Origin: Bacteroidia bacterium
GTDB taxonomy: Bacteria; Bacteroidota; Bacteroidia; Chitinophagales; Saprospiraceae
Direction: 5' to 3'
DNA length: 64,000 nucleotides
Assembly (NCBI GenBank): GCA_030429045.1
Contig: JAUIEA010000004.1
Location: 16,525-80,524, forward strand
Shown: positions 9,251 through 16,204 of the stretch, in pieces
How the letters are laid out: each line of letters starts with the position of its first letter
How positions within the stretch are numbered: the stretch's first letter is position 1
Translations under genes and position numbers: made by a program
The notes under the pieces: generated by a model
Seen by the model: only the letters and a program-made list of their open reading frames with translations
The model's database searches: none
What the model was told of the DNA's origin: nothing

Positions 9251-9706
9251 ATGAACAAGTCACTCATTCTGTTAATTATTCCCCTCTTCTTTTCACTGGC
9301 GCAAATGAATGCACAAACCACCTATACCATCGGTGACACAGAATATATCTATGGGCAAACCTACGAGACCACCGGTATGCCAAAGGTCAAGCGAAGCAGT
9401 GCGAACCGGCAAGCCTTTCTGGATAGTCGGGGTCTTGAACATGTACCTTATGGTTACGAGGTCGATCACATCATTCCTCTATCCAGGGGAGGCACAGATT
9501 CGCCATTGAACATGCAACTCCTGACGATCGAATCACATGCACGAAAAACAGCAATGGAGCGCTCTTCCAGTTCGATCTTTTATACCAATCCGTCTTTCCC
9601 ATCTTCTAGCTTTGGATCGACATCTGCTCGCATCATGCAGACAGGTCCCAGGGGAGGGCAATATTATATCAACAGTTCGGGGAATAAGGTCTATTCACGA
9701 AAGTGA
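9251..9706 (+). CDS. secreted HNH endonuclease
   Basis: A 151-residue protein with a signal peptide (MNKSLILLIIPLFFSLAQMNAQ, hydrophobic core at ~4-17), so the nuclease should act outside the cytoplasm. The HNH core is YEVDHIIPLSRGGTDS followed by NMQLLTIESHARKT, i.e. D-H, N and H ligands in order. The C-terminus, TGPRGGQYYINSSGNKVYSRK in pieces (TGPRGG, YYIN, GNKVY), matches a short basic motif found at the ends of many phage and giant-virus proteins. The ATG at 9251 is chosen over the much longer upstream reading, which would run through the operator and the divergent gene. A TGCA operator lies 40 bp upstream. Candidate roles are nutrient scavenging, competition or extracellular DNA attack. 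Confidence 0.85.
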   Translation: MNKSLILLIIPLFFSLAQMNAQTTYTIGDTEYIYGQTYETTGMPKVKRSSANRQAFLDSRGLEHVPYGYEVDHIIPLSRGGTDSPLNMQLLTIESHARKTAMERSSSSIFYTNPSFPSSSFGSTSARIMQTGPRGGQYYINSSGNKVYSRK

Positions 9707-9742
9707 TCGGATCCGTTGTAAGTCAATCAAGATCTTAGTTAA

Positions 9743-9778
9743 AGTGCAATTTTGTTGCACTATCTCGATCCATCTTTG
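9743..9778 (+). promoter_or_regulatory. TGCA operator 2 before the vWA/EEP operon
   Basis: Bases 9743-9761 are a perfect AGTGCAA-TTTTG-TTGCACT. CATCTTTG, one mismatch from TAnnTTTG, starts at 9771, again 19 bp from the operator centre. The transcript would start about 20 bp before the ATG at 9800, which supports that start over the upstream in-frame one at 9752. Confidence 0.8.
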
Positions 9779-9799
9779 CCATGCATCAAATCAAACACC

Positions 9800-10465
9800 A
9801 TGACCATCTCCCAACGCGCTCAACGATTCTGGACCTGGTTTGACACCGCTCGTTTTGGTCTGTCCTTCATGCATGAAGTGCAAGCTGAAGAGCAGGAGTC
9901 CATGCTTATGAACCTGTATTCAGCACTGCAGGAATATTATCCTGGACTGACCTTTGCCATTAAGGTGGAAAAGGATGGATCATCTGCTCACCTCATCATT
10001 TATGATGATGGAAAGCCTGTTTCCAAACGGCGCAACAAGCAGCTTTTTCAGCATTGCCTTTCCTTCTCCGGGTGGACGTTTGGAATGGCGAGTGGGAACC
10101 CCTTATTGCAGGATCTGCCAGACCTGACAGATGAGCTGGAGAATTGCAAAGGTGTCTATGTAGACTTGCTGGCCGTTCATGCATCTGATGAAGACCCTCG
10201 TTTTCTGATCTTCATCTATGTGCCAGCGCAATGGGAGAGGGGGTTCCGGGCTCACCTTGAATATCTGGTTCGACTGTTTATTGGCCCGGAAAGATTTGAG
10301 TCTCTGGTCCACAGCGTCGTCTTTGCCCCAGCGGGAAAGACGCTACCCAGGGGGTGCGTTCCGATCGGCAAACTCCAATCCTGGGTGAGCAGGATCCAGT
10401 CAGCTCATCTGGTATCACAAGATCCGATACCCTTGTATCGGGACCAGATAGAAGAGTTGAACTGA
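9800..10465 (+). CDS. hypothetical protein, first gene of vWA/EEP operon
   Basis: A 221-residue soluble protein that I do not recognise with confidence. It starts MTISQRAQRFWTWF and has a pattern LYSALQEYYPGLTFAIKVEKDG...HLIIYDDGK, with alternating strands that vaguely recall DUF695-type proteins. The middle contains an acidic segment (DLPDLTDELENCKGVYVDLLAVHASDEDPRF). No signal peptide and no obvious catalytic motif are visible. It is followed after 33 bp by the vWA gene, so the two are probably co-transcribed from the operator-controlled promoter just upstream. Confidence 0.75.
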   Translation: MTISQRAQRFWTWFDTARFGLSFMHEVQAEEQESMLMNLYSALQEYYPGLTFAIKVEKDGSSAHLIIYDDGKPVSKRRNKQLFQHCLSFSGWTFGMASGNPLLQDLPDLTDELENCKGVYVDLLAVHASDEDPRFLIFIYVPAQWERGFRAHLEYLVRLFIGPERFESLVHSVVFAPAGKTLPRGCVPIGKLQSWVSRIQSAHLVSQDPIPLYRDQIEELN

Positions 10466-10497
10466 ATAATTCGCCTCTACCATTTGTCATTTAAAAC

Positions 10498-11181
10498 ATG
10501 ATCATCATGACACAGCAGAAAAAAAAGACCATCCACAACCTCATTATTCTGGATGAAAGCGGATCCATGGAAGCCATCAAACAGGAGACGATCTCCGGGT
10601 TCAATGAGCTGGTTCAGACTATCCGCAACAGCCAAAAGGAATTTCCTTATCAGGATCATTTTATCACCCTTGTCACATTCAATGGCAAAGGTGTTCGCAA
10701 CCTGATCGTTCGTCAACCTGTGGCCAGTCTGCAACCGCTGGATGAACAGCGGTATCGCCCGGATTCCATGACTCCATTGTTTGACGCGATGGGCTTCAGC
10801 CTCACTGAGCTGGACCATGCCATTACTGGACAACCGGATACCTGGTCACTAGTCACTGTGCTGACCGATGGGATGGAAAATGCCAGCAGGGAATATTCTG
10901 GTAAGGCTATCCGTGACCTGGTCACCCGACTGGATGAGGGCAATTGGACCTTTACCTATATCGGCGCCAATCATGATGTCGCTCGTATGGCTTCCGATCT
11001 GAGTATCACCAACCATATGCAATGGCATTCCGATCAGCAGGGATCAAAGGAAATGTGGGCCAAAGAGCGTCATTCCCGGATGGCCTTTTCGATGCGGATG
11101 GACAGTGGTTCCTCTGCCGAGGAATTGAAAAAGGAGTATTTTGATGTTGATGAAAAGCCGGGAGACCTCAATGCTAAATAG
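10498..11181 (+). CDS. von Willebrand factor A (vWA) domain protein
   Basis: A 227-residue protein consisting almost entirely of one vWA domain. The metal-ion-dependent adhesion site is complete: DESGSM (DxSxS) at ~19-24, a threonine in SMTPLFDAMG, and the aspartate of VLTDGMENAS. Stand-alone cytoplasmic vWA proteins act as metal-dependent protein-interaction modules, for example in TerY-like and MoxR-linked systems. No signal peptide is present. An alternative start at 10507 (MTQQKKK) removes three residues. It is the second gene of the operon, with 33 and 38 bp gaps to its neighbours. Confidence 0.9.
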   Translation: MIIMTQQKKKTIHNLIILDESGSMEAIKQETISGFNELVQTIRNSQKEFPYQDHFITLVTFNGKGVRNLIVRQPVASLQPLDEQRYRPDSMTPLFDAMGFSLTELDHAITGQPDTWSLVTVLTDGMENASREYSGKAIRDLVTRLDEGNWTFTYIGANHDVARMASDLSITNHMQWHSDQQGSKEMWAKERHSRMAFSMRMDSGSSAEELKKEYFDVDEKPGDLNAK

Positions 11182-11218
11182 CTGCGTTATGATTCCCTGA
11201 TCCCGTAAGAAATATGCC

Positions 11219-11959
11219 ATGATCGATATCGAACAACTTTATAAGTTACCCTATCTGACCTTTCCAACAGTGGTGAGGGAAGCATTACGGGCCTACCCCT
11301 TTGAAGGTTCGTGGAGTGACGAAGGAGAATTCTCAGTTGACCTGTCATTTTCAGATGGCTTTACCAACATGCTGAATGAAGCGAGTGTGGACCTGCAGGA
11401 CTTCTTTTTTGATCGTTTGATGGAGATCATCCGGGACTATACGGGGGGGCACCAGTTCCATCGATTTGCTACAGGAGAAATTACAGTGAATGAACAGGGA
11501 CTCAAGGTGACCAAAGACGAATTTATCCCGGCGGATATGTACGACGTTCCCCGCAAGGAAAAGGTGATCTGGAAGGTCAGACCTCCAGTAGAGCTGCTGG
11601 TGCCTGGGGCAAGGGTCCGATTTGATCTGATCTCTTCCGAGGAGATCAGTTCCACTGCCGTTCAGTCCATCACCTGGGAAGGTCCTGATGGAAAAGCCCC
11701 GCAGGCATTCGGACCCTGGGCAGCAGAGCTCATACGGGTCTATGGCACAATGGGTTCAGGGCTTGCTGAGAAGATGCTCCCAGACATCCCGGATAGTCTC
11801 GCCAGTATTCCGGAGCTGACCGGCTCCTGGGCATATGCCTCCCTGGGTGGCACCTATGATCTGGCTCTGGAAATGCTCCTTACAGTGGAGTTGGGCGGGA
11901 GCAAGACCGAAAGCTGGGAGGATGTTGCACCTTTTGAATATGTTGACCTGCAACGCTGA
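11219..11959 (+). CDS. hypothetical protein
   Basis: A 246-residue acidic soluble protein of unknown family. Visible features are a start MIDIEQLYKLPYLTFP, an internal segment VIWKVRPPVELLVPGARVRFDLISSEE that looks beta-rich, and a region GPWAAELIRVYGTMGSG with a helical pattern. It ends 4 bp before the secreted EEP nuclease gene, which indicates translational coupling in the same operon. No function can be assigned. Confidence 0.75.
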   Translation: MIDIEQLYKLPYLTFPTVVREALRAYPFEGSWSDEGEFSVDLSFSDGFTNMLNEASVDLQDFFFDRLMEIIRDYTGGHQFHRFATGEITVNEQGLKVTKDEFIPADMYDVPRKEKVIWKVRPPVELLVPGARVRFDLISSEEISSTAVQSITWEGPDGKAPQAFGPWAAELIRVYGTMGSGLAEKMLPDIPDSLASIPELTGSWAYASLGGTYDLALEMLLTVELGGSKTESWEDVAPFEYVDLQR

Positions 11960-11962
11960 CGC

Positions 11963-12787
11963 ATGAAACAATTACGTTGCTTCGCAATTTTCCTACTGTA
12001 TCTCTTGGTCGTGCCGGTCTGGGGGCAATCCCTCTCATTGCTCACCTGGAACATCCAGAATATGGGTCGTTCCAAGAGCCATGCAGAGATCGAGGTCATG
12101 GCACAGATCATCAAAGAGGCCGATATTGTTGCTGTTCAGGAAGTGGTGGGCAAAGATCCGGCCGGTGTCCAGGCAGTAGCACGTTTGGTTGATGCTCTTG
12201 ATCGCACCGGGGCCGATTGGGACTATAGCGTCAGTGAGCGGACCAGCGGTACTTCACATGAGTCAGAACGGTATGCCTTCTTGTGGAAGACCTCCAGGGC
12301 CAGTCTTATTGGACGTCCCGGCCTTGTCAGCGAACTTGCTGATCTGGTGGTTCGGGAGCCTTTTGTGGCTCGCTTCCGGACAAAGGCAGGTGATCTGGTG
12401 CTGGTCAATTTCCACGCGGTGCCTTACAACAAGCAACCTGAAAGAGAGATCAAGGTGGTCCGTAGCCTGGCTGGTGCATTTGGTGAAACACCTGTGGTGT
12501 TTCTTGCCGACTGGAATGTGGTCGATCACCATACGGTATTCAACCCCCTTCGAAAAACAGGGTATCGGTTCGCGGTACAGGGACAACTGACGACCCTGAA
12601 AAGGGATTGTGCAGGAGGTCAGTACAAAAATCACGGTATTGACAATATCTTCTATCCTTCTGTATTCGAGCCGGTCAGCTCCGGTGTTTTAGACTTTGTA
12701 GGAGATTGTCACCGATCGGATGAAGCGCGCAAGATCAGTGATCATCTGCCGGTATGGTTGGAAGTGAGGCAGGTGGTGCGGCCATAG
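11963..12787 (+). CDS. secreted endonuclease/exonuclease/phosphatase (DNase I-fold) protein
   Basis: A 274-residue protein with a signal peptide (MKQLRCFAIFLLYLLVVPVWGQ). The DNase I-fold motifs are in order: SLLTWNIQNMG, IVAVQEVV (metal-binding Glu), VNFHAVPY (catalytic His region), VVFLADWNVV (the GDxN equivalent) and SDHLPVWLEV (terminal DH). The family cuts phosphodiesters in nucleic acids or phospholipids. Secretion plus similarity to small bacterial DNases suggests extracellular nucleic-acid cleavage. It is the last gene of the operator-2 operon, so with the HNH protein two exported nucleases would share one control signal. Confidence 0.88.
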   Translation: MKQLRCFAIFLLYLLVVPVWGQSLSLLTWNIQNMGRSKSHAEIEVMAQIIKEADIVAVQEVVGKDPAGVQAVARLVDALDRTGADWDYSVSERTSGTSHESERYAFLWKTSRASLIGRPGLVSELADLVVREPFVARFRTKAGDLVLVNFHAVPYNKQPEREIKVVRSLAGAFGETPVVFLADWNVVDHHTVFNPLRKTGYRFAVQGQLTTLKRDCAGGQYKNHGIDNIFYPSVFEPVSSGVLDFVGDCHRSDEARKISDHLPVWLEVRQVVRP

Positions 12788-12921
12788 TCAAAAAGTGTTC
12801 TTGAACGATGAATGTGACAGTTGATCTTTTCTTCAATTCGTATCTTAACTTGCTATGATCGCTAAGAAAGTGGAATAATAATTAGCATAAAAGGTAACAT
12901 TAATTGAAAATTAGCGTTTAA

Positions 12922-13443
12922 GTGAATATATTTGCATCCCTGATCGATCTGAGTGATGAGTTGCCTACTTCAAGAGTTCGGTATTACACGATCCAGATCG
13001 AAGGGGAGGAGCACAGTGTGTTTGAGCAGTTTATCCTCCGGTATCAACAGGATCCATTGCTTTCGGAAGAGTTCAATGATCTTATGGCCTGGATAACGAT
13101 CAGGATGGGTGAGCAACGAGGAGCATTGGAGCGTTTCTTTCGCCATGAACGAATGGCCAAAGCCTTGCCCCCACCCCCACGATATTTGGAGATCAGCTAT
13201 GAACAACAACTTAGGCTGTACTGTATACGGATCATTGACAGGATCGTTATTCTGTTTGATGGTGCTGTTAAAACCGCAGCCACAGCGCAGGAGTGTCCTT
13301 TCGTTGGACCTCATTTTCAGAGGGCTAACCAGTACGCTGAAGCAATTGATCAAGCGATGAGGACAGGTGAAATATGTATTTGTCCACACCGAGGTGATCG
13401 ACTACTGTATCCAAATGGTTTTGAACTAATGATCAGAATATGA
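12922..13443 (+). CDS. RelE/HigB-like toxin of a TAC (toxin-antitoxin-chaperone) module
   Basis: A 173-residue protein starting at GTG 12922; its stop overlaps the antitoxin start by 4 bp (ATGA). The C-terminal half has the RelE/HigB arrangement: YEQQLRLYCIRIIDRIVILFDGAVKTA (strands followed by the 'KT' turn), then GPHFQRANQYAEAID (helix). The N-terminal ~80 residues are an extension beyond a typical 90-120-residue HigB toxin. RelE-like toxins cut mRNA on the ribosome, and that activity is inferred here. The gene order toxin, HTH antitoxin, SecB-like protein supports the call. The upstream region is AT-rich, with repeated ATTAGC motifs that may be the antitoxin operator. Confidence 0.72.
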   Translation: MNIFASLIDLSDELPTSRVRYYTIQIEGEEHSVFEQFILRYQQDPLLSEEFNDLMAWITIRMGEQRGALERFFRHERMAKALPPPPRYLEISYEQQLRLYCIRIIDRIVILFDGAVKTAATAQECPFVGPHFQRANQYAEAIDQAMRTGEICICPHRGDRLLYPNGFELMIRI

Positions 13444-13865
13444 AAAGTATTATCCATAATGCGGTGAAGAACATCCCAGAGGAGAATCGCATTTTTATTC
13501 GAAAGCAGGGTGAGATCGCAGATCACATAGAAGTCTTACTCGAAAAAAAGGGTTGGTCGCAAAAAGACTTGGCGAAGGCTATGAAGAAGACTGAAGCGGA
13601 GATCAGCAGAATGCTCAATACGCCTCAGAACCTGACGTTAAAAACGTTGGCTCGGATTGAAGCAGCATTAGGGGAAGAAGTAATCATCGTCCCAAAGCGA
13701 CCGCAATATTCAAGTTTTGTATGGCAGACCAGATCGATCCAGCAAGAAGAACGGATCATGTTGGGACAATTTAATTTTTCAAACAGTATGCGCGTGACCC
13801 AAAAACAATTTGGCATAACGAGAAAAGAAAACTCTTTCCTGCAGGAGATGTACATGAATCAATGA
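13440..13865 (+). CDS. HTH (Xre/HigA-type) antitoxin with C-terminal extension
   Basis: A 141-residue protein. Residues ~25-80 form an Xre helix-turn-helix (IEVLLEKKGWSQKDLAKAMKKTEAEISRML, then LTLKTLARIEAALGEEV). About 55 residues follow the HTH (YSSFVWQTRSIQQEERIMLGQ onward). In characterised TAC systems such a tail is the chaperone-addiction segment that makes antitoxin folding depend on the SecB-like partner. The hydrophobic/aromatic content here (FVW, FNF) fits that, but the role is inferred. It would neutralise the upstream toxin and repress the operon. Confidence 0.82.
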   Translation: MKSIIHNAVKNIPEENRIFIRKQGEIADHIEVLLEKKGWSQKDLAKAMKKTEAEISRMLNTPQNLTLKTLARIEAALGEEVIIVPKRPQYSSFVWQTRSIQQEERIMLGQFNFSNSMRVTQKQFGITRKENSFLQEMYMNQ

Positions 13866-13880
13866 GTGGAATGAATCACT

Positions 13881-14372
13881 ATGACAAAGCCTGAACAGAA
13901 AAGACACCTTCAGCCTGAAAAGATCCGGTTGCTAGACTTTCGATTACTGACAGGTCGATTGGATAGTCGATTGGATTTTGATCCTGAGAAGACTTCAGGG
14001 TATGGGTTTTCTGTAGACTTTGATATGCAATTTGACCTGAAGCACAAAGGCATTAAGGCAGACTTTCATATTTCTCTTAAAAGTCAATCAGAACTGGAAC
14101 GCGAAGAGGCAGAAGCGGAGTACCATTTGATCTTTGCCTATCATGTAGAGAATCTTCTCGATCTGGTGCATATTCAGAAAGATAAAACTCTACAGGTAGA
14201 TCATCAATTAGCCAATGCCATTTCATCTATTACTTACTCAACTGCACGAGGCATTCTGATCGCACGCTTCCAGGGTACAGCGTTTCGGGATTTCTATTTA
14301 CCCATTGTTGATCCGAATACACTTTTTGAGAATAAGAATCACGGCTCTGATGATTCCGTCATTGAATCTTAA
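13881..14372 (+). CDS. SecB-like chaperone of the TAC module
   Basis: A 163-residue protein 15 bp after the antitoxin. The middle is a beta-rich SecB-like pattern (GFSVDFDMQFDLKHKGIKADFHISL, EYHLIFAYHVENLLDL). The C-terminal segment, LANAISSITYSTARGILIARF then LPIVDPNTLF, closely mimics the conserved SecB end, where a helix leads to a glycine-rich turn and 'P-i-p-ntLF'. In TAC modules a SecB-like protein protects the antitoxin from degradation. The gene order here is exactly toxin-antitoxin-chaperone. I regard the fold as likely rather than certain. Confidence 0.65.
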   Translation: MTKPEQKRHLQPEKIRLLDFRLLTGRLDSRLDFDPEKTSGYGFSVDFDMQFDLKHKGIKADFHISLKSQSELEREEAEAEYHLIFAYHVENLLDLVHIQKDKTLQVDHQLANAISSITYSTARGILIARFQGTAFRDFYLPIVDPNTLFENKNHGSDDSVIES

Positions 14373-14454
14373 GTGAACCATTCGGTATAATTTAACTTCT
14401 CATTGTTCTTTTTCAACAGCTTTCTGGTATTGTGCCCACAGCAATTGAATAAGT

Positions 14455-14877
14455 TTGGAAAAAACAGATCCCATCGACCCTTTCGCTGGTCCCGCCGCCA
14501 TTGAGCTGATCTTTCCCGACCTGGAGGATCAGCCTCTATCGTTCAGCCTGGCATTTATCAGGGCATTGGACCAGAGTTGCCGTCATCTCGATGTCCAATA
14601 TCTGGCCGCTTTTCTTTTTAATGAGCCCTATTTAGCTTCACTAGACCTGGTTCCATTCCTGCGTGGACTTGAAACGTTGATCGAGTTTGCACGAGGAGAA
14701 GGAGCCCGTCAAATGATCCCCAGACAGATCCGCTGTGCTCATTGCAAGCCCGGGGTGGCTGGTGTGCAATATGCAGATCCGAATATTCCTGAGGAAAACG
14801 AGATATCCATCGCCTTCATTTTTGAGGAGGAGAAGGGCAAGTTGAAAGAGGTGCTGGAGTGTCGGGCGGTGTGTTAA
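14455..14877 (+). CDS. hypothetical protein (TTG start)
   Basis: A 140-residue acidic protein read from TTG 14455. I do not recognise it. It has a helical middle (FSLAFIRALDQSCRHLDVQYLAAFLF), one CxxC pair in IRCAHCKPG, and a highly acidic C-terminus (EEEKGKLKEVLE). It sits between the TAC module and a strong terminator hairpin. Codon use looks coding, but the start is uncertain and no homologue comes to mind. Confidence 0.5.
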   Translation: MEKTDPIDPFAGPAAIELIFPDLEDQPLSFSLAFIRALDQSCRHLDVQYLAAFLFNEPYLASLDLVPFLRGLETLIEFARGEGARQMIPRQIRCAHCKPGVAGVQYADPNIPEENEISIAFIFEEEKGKLKEVLECRAVC

Positions 14878-14906
14878 CCTCCCGCCAGGGGGCGGACATA
14901 CACCCC

Positions 14907-14949
14907 AACCCCTCTCCCCTGATGATTCGGGGGAGAGGGGTTGCTTTTT
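14907..14949 (+). terminator. rho-independent-type terminator hairpin
   Basis: A perfect 13-bp stem (AACCCCTCTCCCC at 14907-14919 with GGGGAGAGGGGTT at 14930-14942) encloses a 10-nt loop and is followed by GCTTTTTT. It would end the transcript of the hypothetical gene before the protease operator. The same C/T-rich hairpin type recurs near 63165. Confidence 0.75.
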
Positions 14950-14978
14950 TGTCAAAATTGGACCTAGGACAATTTGTG

Positions 14979-15014
14979 AGTGCAAAAAAATTGCACTCCT
15001 TCATTGTAATTTTA
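14979..15014 (+). promoter_or_regulatory. TGCA operator 3 before the trypsin-like protease
   Basis: Bases 14979-14997 are a perfect AGTGCAA-AAAAA-TTGCACT. TAATTTTA (one mismatch from TAnnTTTG) begins at 15007, exactly 19 bp from the operator centre. AAGGAG at 15014-15019 could serve as a ribosome-binding site for the ATG at 15033. Confidence 0.8.
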
Positions 15015-15032
15015 AGGAGACAATGACAGATC

Positions 15033-16184
15033 ATGAACCGTTCTATCCTGCTTATCCTGCTTTCCTTTTTCGCCTGTAAAACAGATTCCACGGAGGACAC
15101 GGCCGAGTTGCAAGCCACTTTGCAAGCCGAGAACGAACAAGAACAGGCTTTGCTCGATTCGGTCCGCACCGCAACAATTACATCTTATCTGGATTCGCTT
15201 GCAGCTGCAATGCCCGAACAGCCTGTTCCTCTGGCAGATCTATATGAACGGGCCAGTGAAGGAGTCTATCTGATCATTGCCGTAGACCATATTGGTAATG
15301 TATCCCAGGGGACCGGATTCCTGATCAATGCCAGCGGTCTGTTGGTAACCAATTACCATGTCATTAAAGACATGATGGAGGGAGCAATTGTCTACGATCA
15401 GGAAAAGTATGTCTTGATCGATCGGGTGATCCGACAGGATACGCTAAATGATTGGGCCGTCATAAGGGTGATGCCGGGACTGCCTCCCGGTGTAGTTCTC
15501 CCCATCGCCCGGGAGATGCCTCGAATCGGAGAGGAGTGTTTTGCCATCGGCAATCCTTGTGGCTTAACCCAGACCCTGTCCACAGGTGTGGTTTCCGGAT
15601 ACCGTGGTCCAGAACGGCTGATCCAGACGACAACGGAGATCACCCATGGCAGCAGTGGTGGCCCCCTGTTCAACCGCCGTGGAGAAGTGATCGGTATCAC
15701 GACCAAAGGTATTGGTGAAGCCAACCTCAACTTTGCAGTGAATATCGGCCAGCTGAAGATCGACGACCTCTTTGACTTTCCAGTACCCCATTTGAACGTA
15801 TATGCAGACTTGCCTTTTGCCGGGAAGGTGCGGACCTGTCTTGACAAGTATTATCGCGCCCGGATATCCGGCGAAACCGACCAGTTGATCAACTGCTATG
15901 CCCCAATGGTAAACCAACATTTTCACGAATATGCCCTGTCACCAGTCGAGGCCGCTGCAAGCGACACCGAGGAGCGCTGGTCCGGCCGGGATATTCCGGT
16001 AGCCTATGAGCCCCAATGGGACCAGATCATTATCGATGCTCTGGAGGATGGGATCGCCATTCGGCTTCCAGTCGTTTATTCTGCCATTGACCGGACCGGG
16101 GAAGGATCCAGACAGGAAGATCGTCTCTATCAGTTTGAGCTGGACAGCCTGTACAGGATCCGTCGGGTGGAGATGCTGGAATAA
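15033..16184 (+). CDS. trypsin-like (S1C) serine protease, probable lipoprotein
   Basis: A 383-residue protein with a short hydrophobic N-terminus ending SFFAC, so Cys15 may be lipidated; the lipobox is imperfect. After an alpha-helical Glu/Gln-rich stretch, the trypsin fold begins at ~75. The triad is visible as His109 (TNYHVIKD), Asp140 (LNDWAVIRV) and Ser208 (THGSSGGPLFN). GIGEANLNFAVNI resembles the DegP/HtrA loop before the fold ends. No PDZ domain follows; instead a ~125-residue unassigned C-terminal domain is present. It is transcribed alone under operator 3 and is convergent with the Dna2-like gene. Likely role: periplasmic or surface proteolysis, possibly processing of an exported regulon product. 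Confidence 0.85.
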   Translation: MNRSILLILLSFFACKTDSTEDTAELQATLQAENEQEQALLDSVRTATITSYLDSLAAAMPEQPVPLADLYERASEGVYLIIAVDHIGNVSQGTGFLINASGLLVTNYHVIKDMMEGAIVYDQEKYVLIDRVIRQDTLNDWAVIRVMPGLPPGVVLPIAREMPRIGEECFAIGNPCGLTQTLSTGVVSGYRGPERLIQTTTEITHGSSGGPLFNRRGEVIGITTKGIGEANLNFAVNIGQLKIDDLFDFPVPHLNVYADLPFAGKVRTCLDKYYRARISGETDQLINCYAPMVNQHFHEYALSPVEAAASDTEERWSGRDIPVAYEPQWDQIIIDALEDGIAIRLPVVYSAIDRTGEGSRQEDRLYQFELDSLYRIRRVEMLE

Positions 16185-16204
16185 GTGAAAATCGCGAACC
16201 TCAT

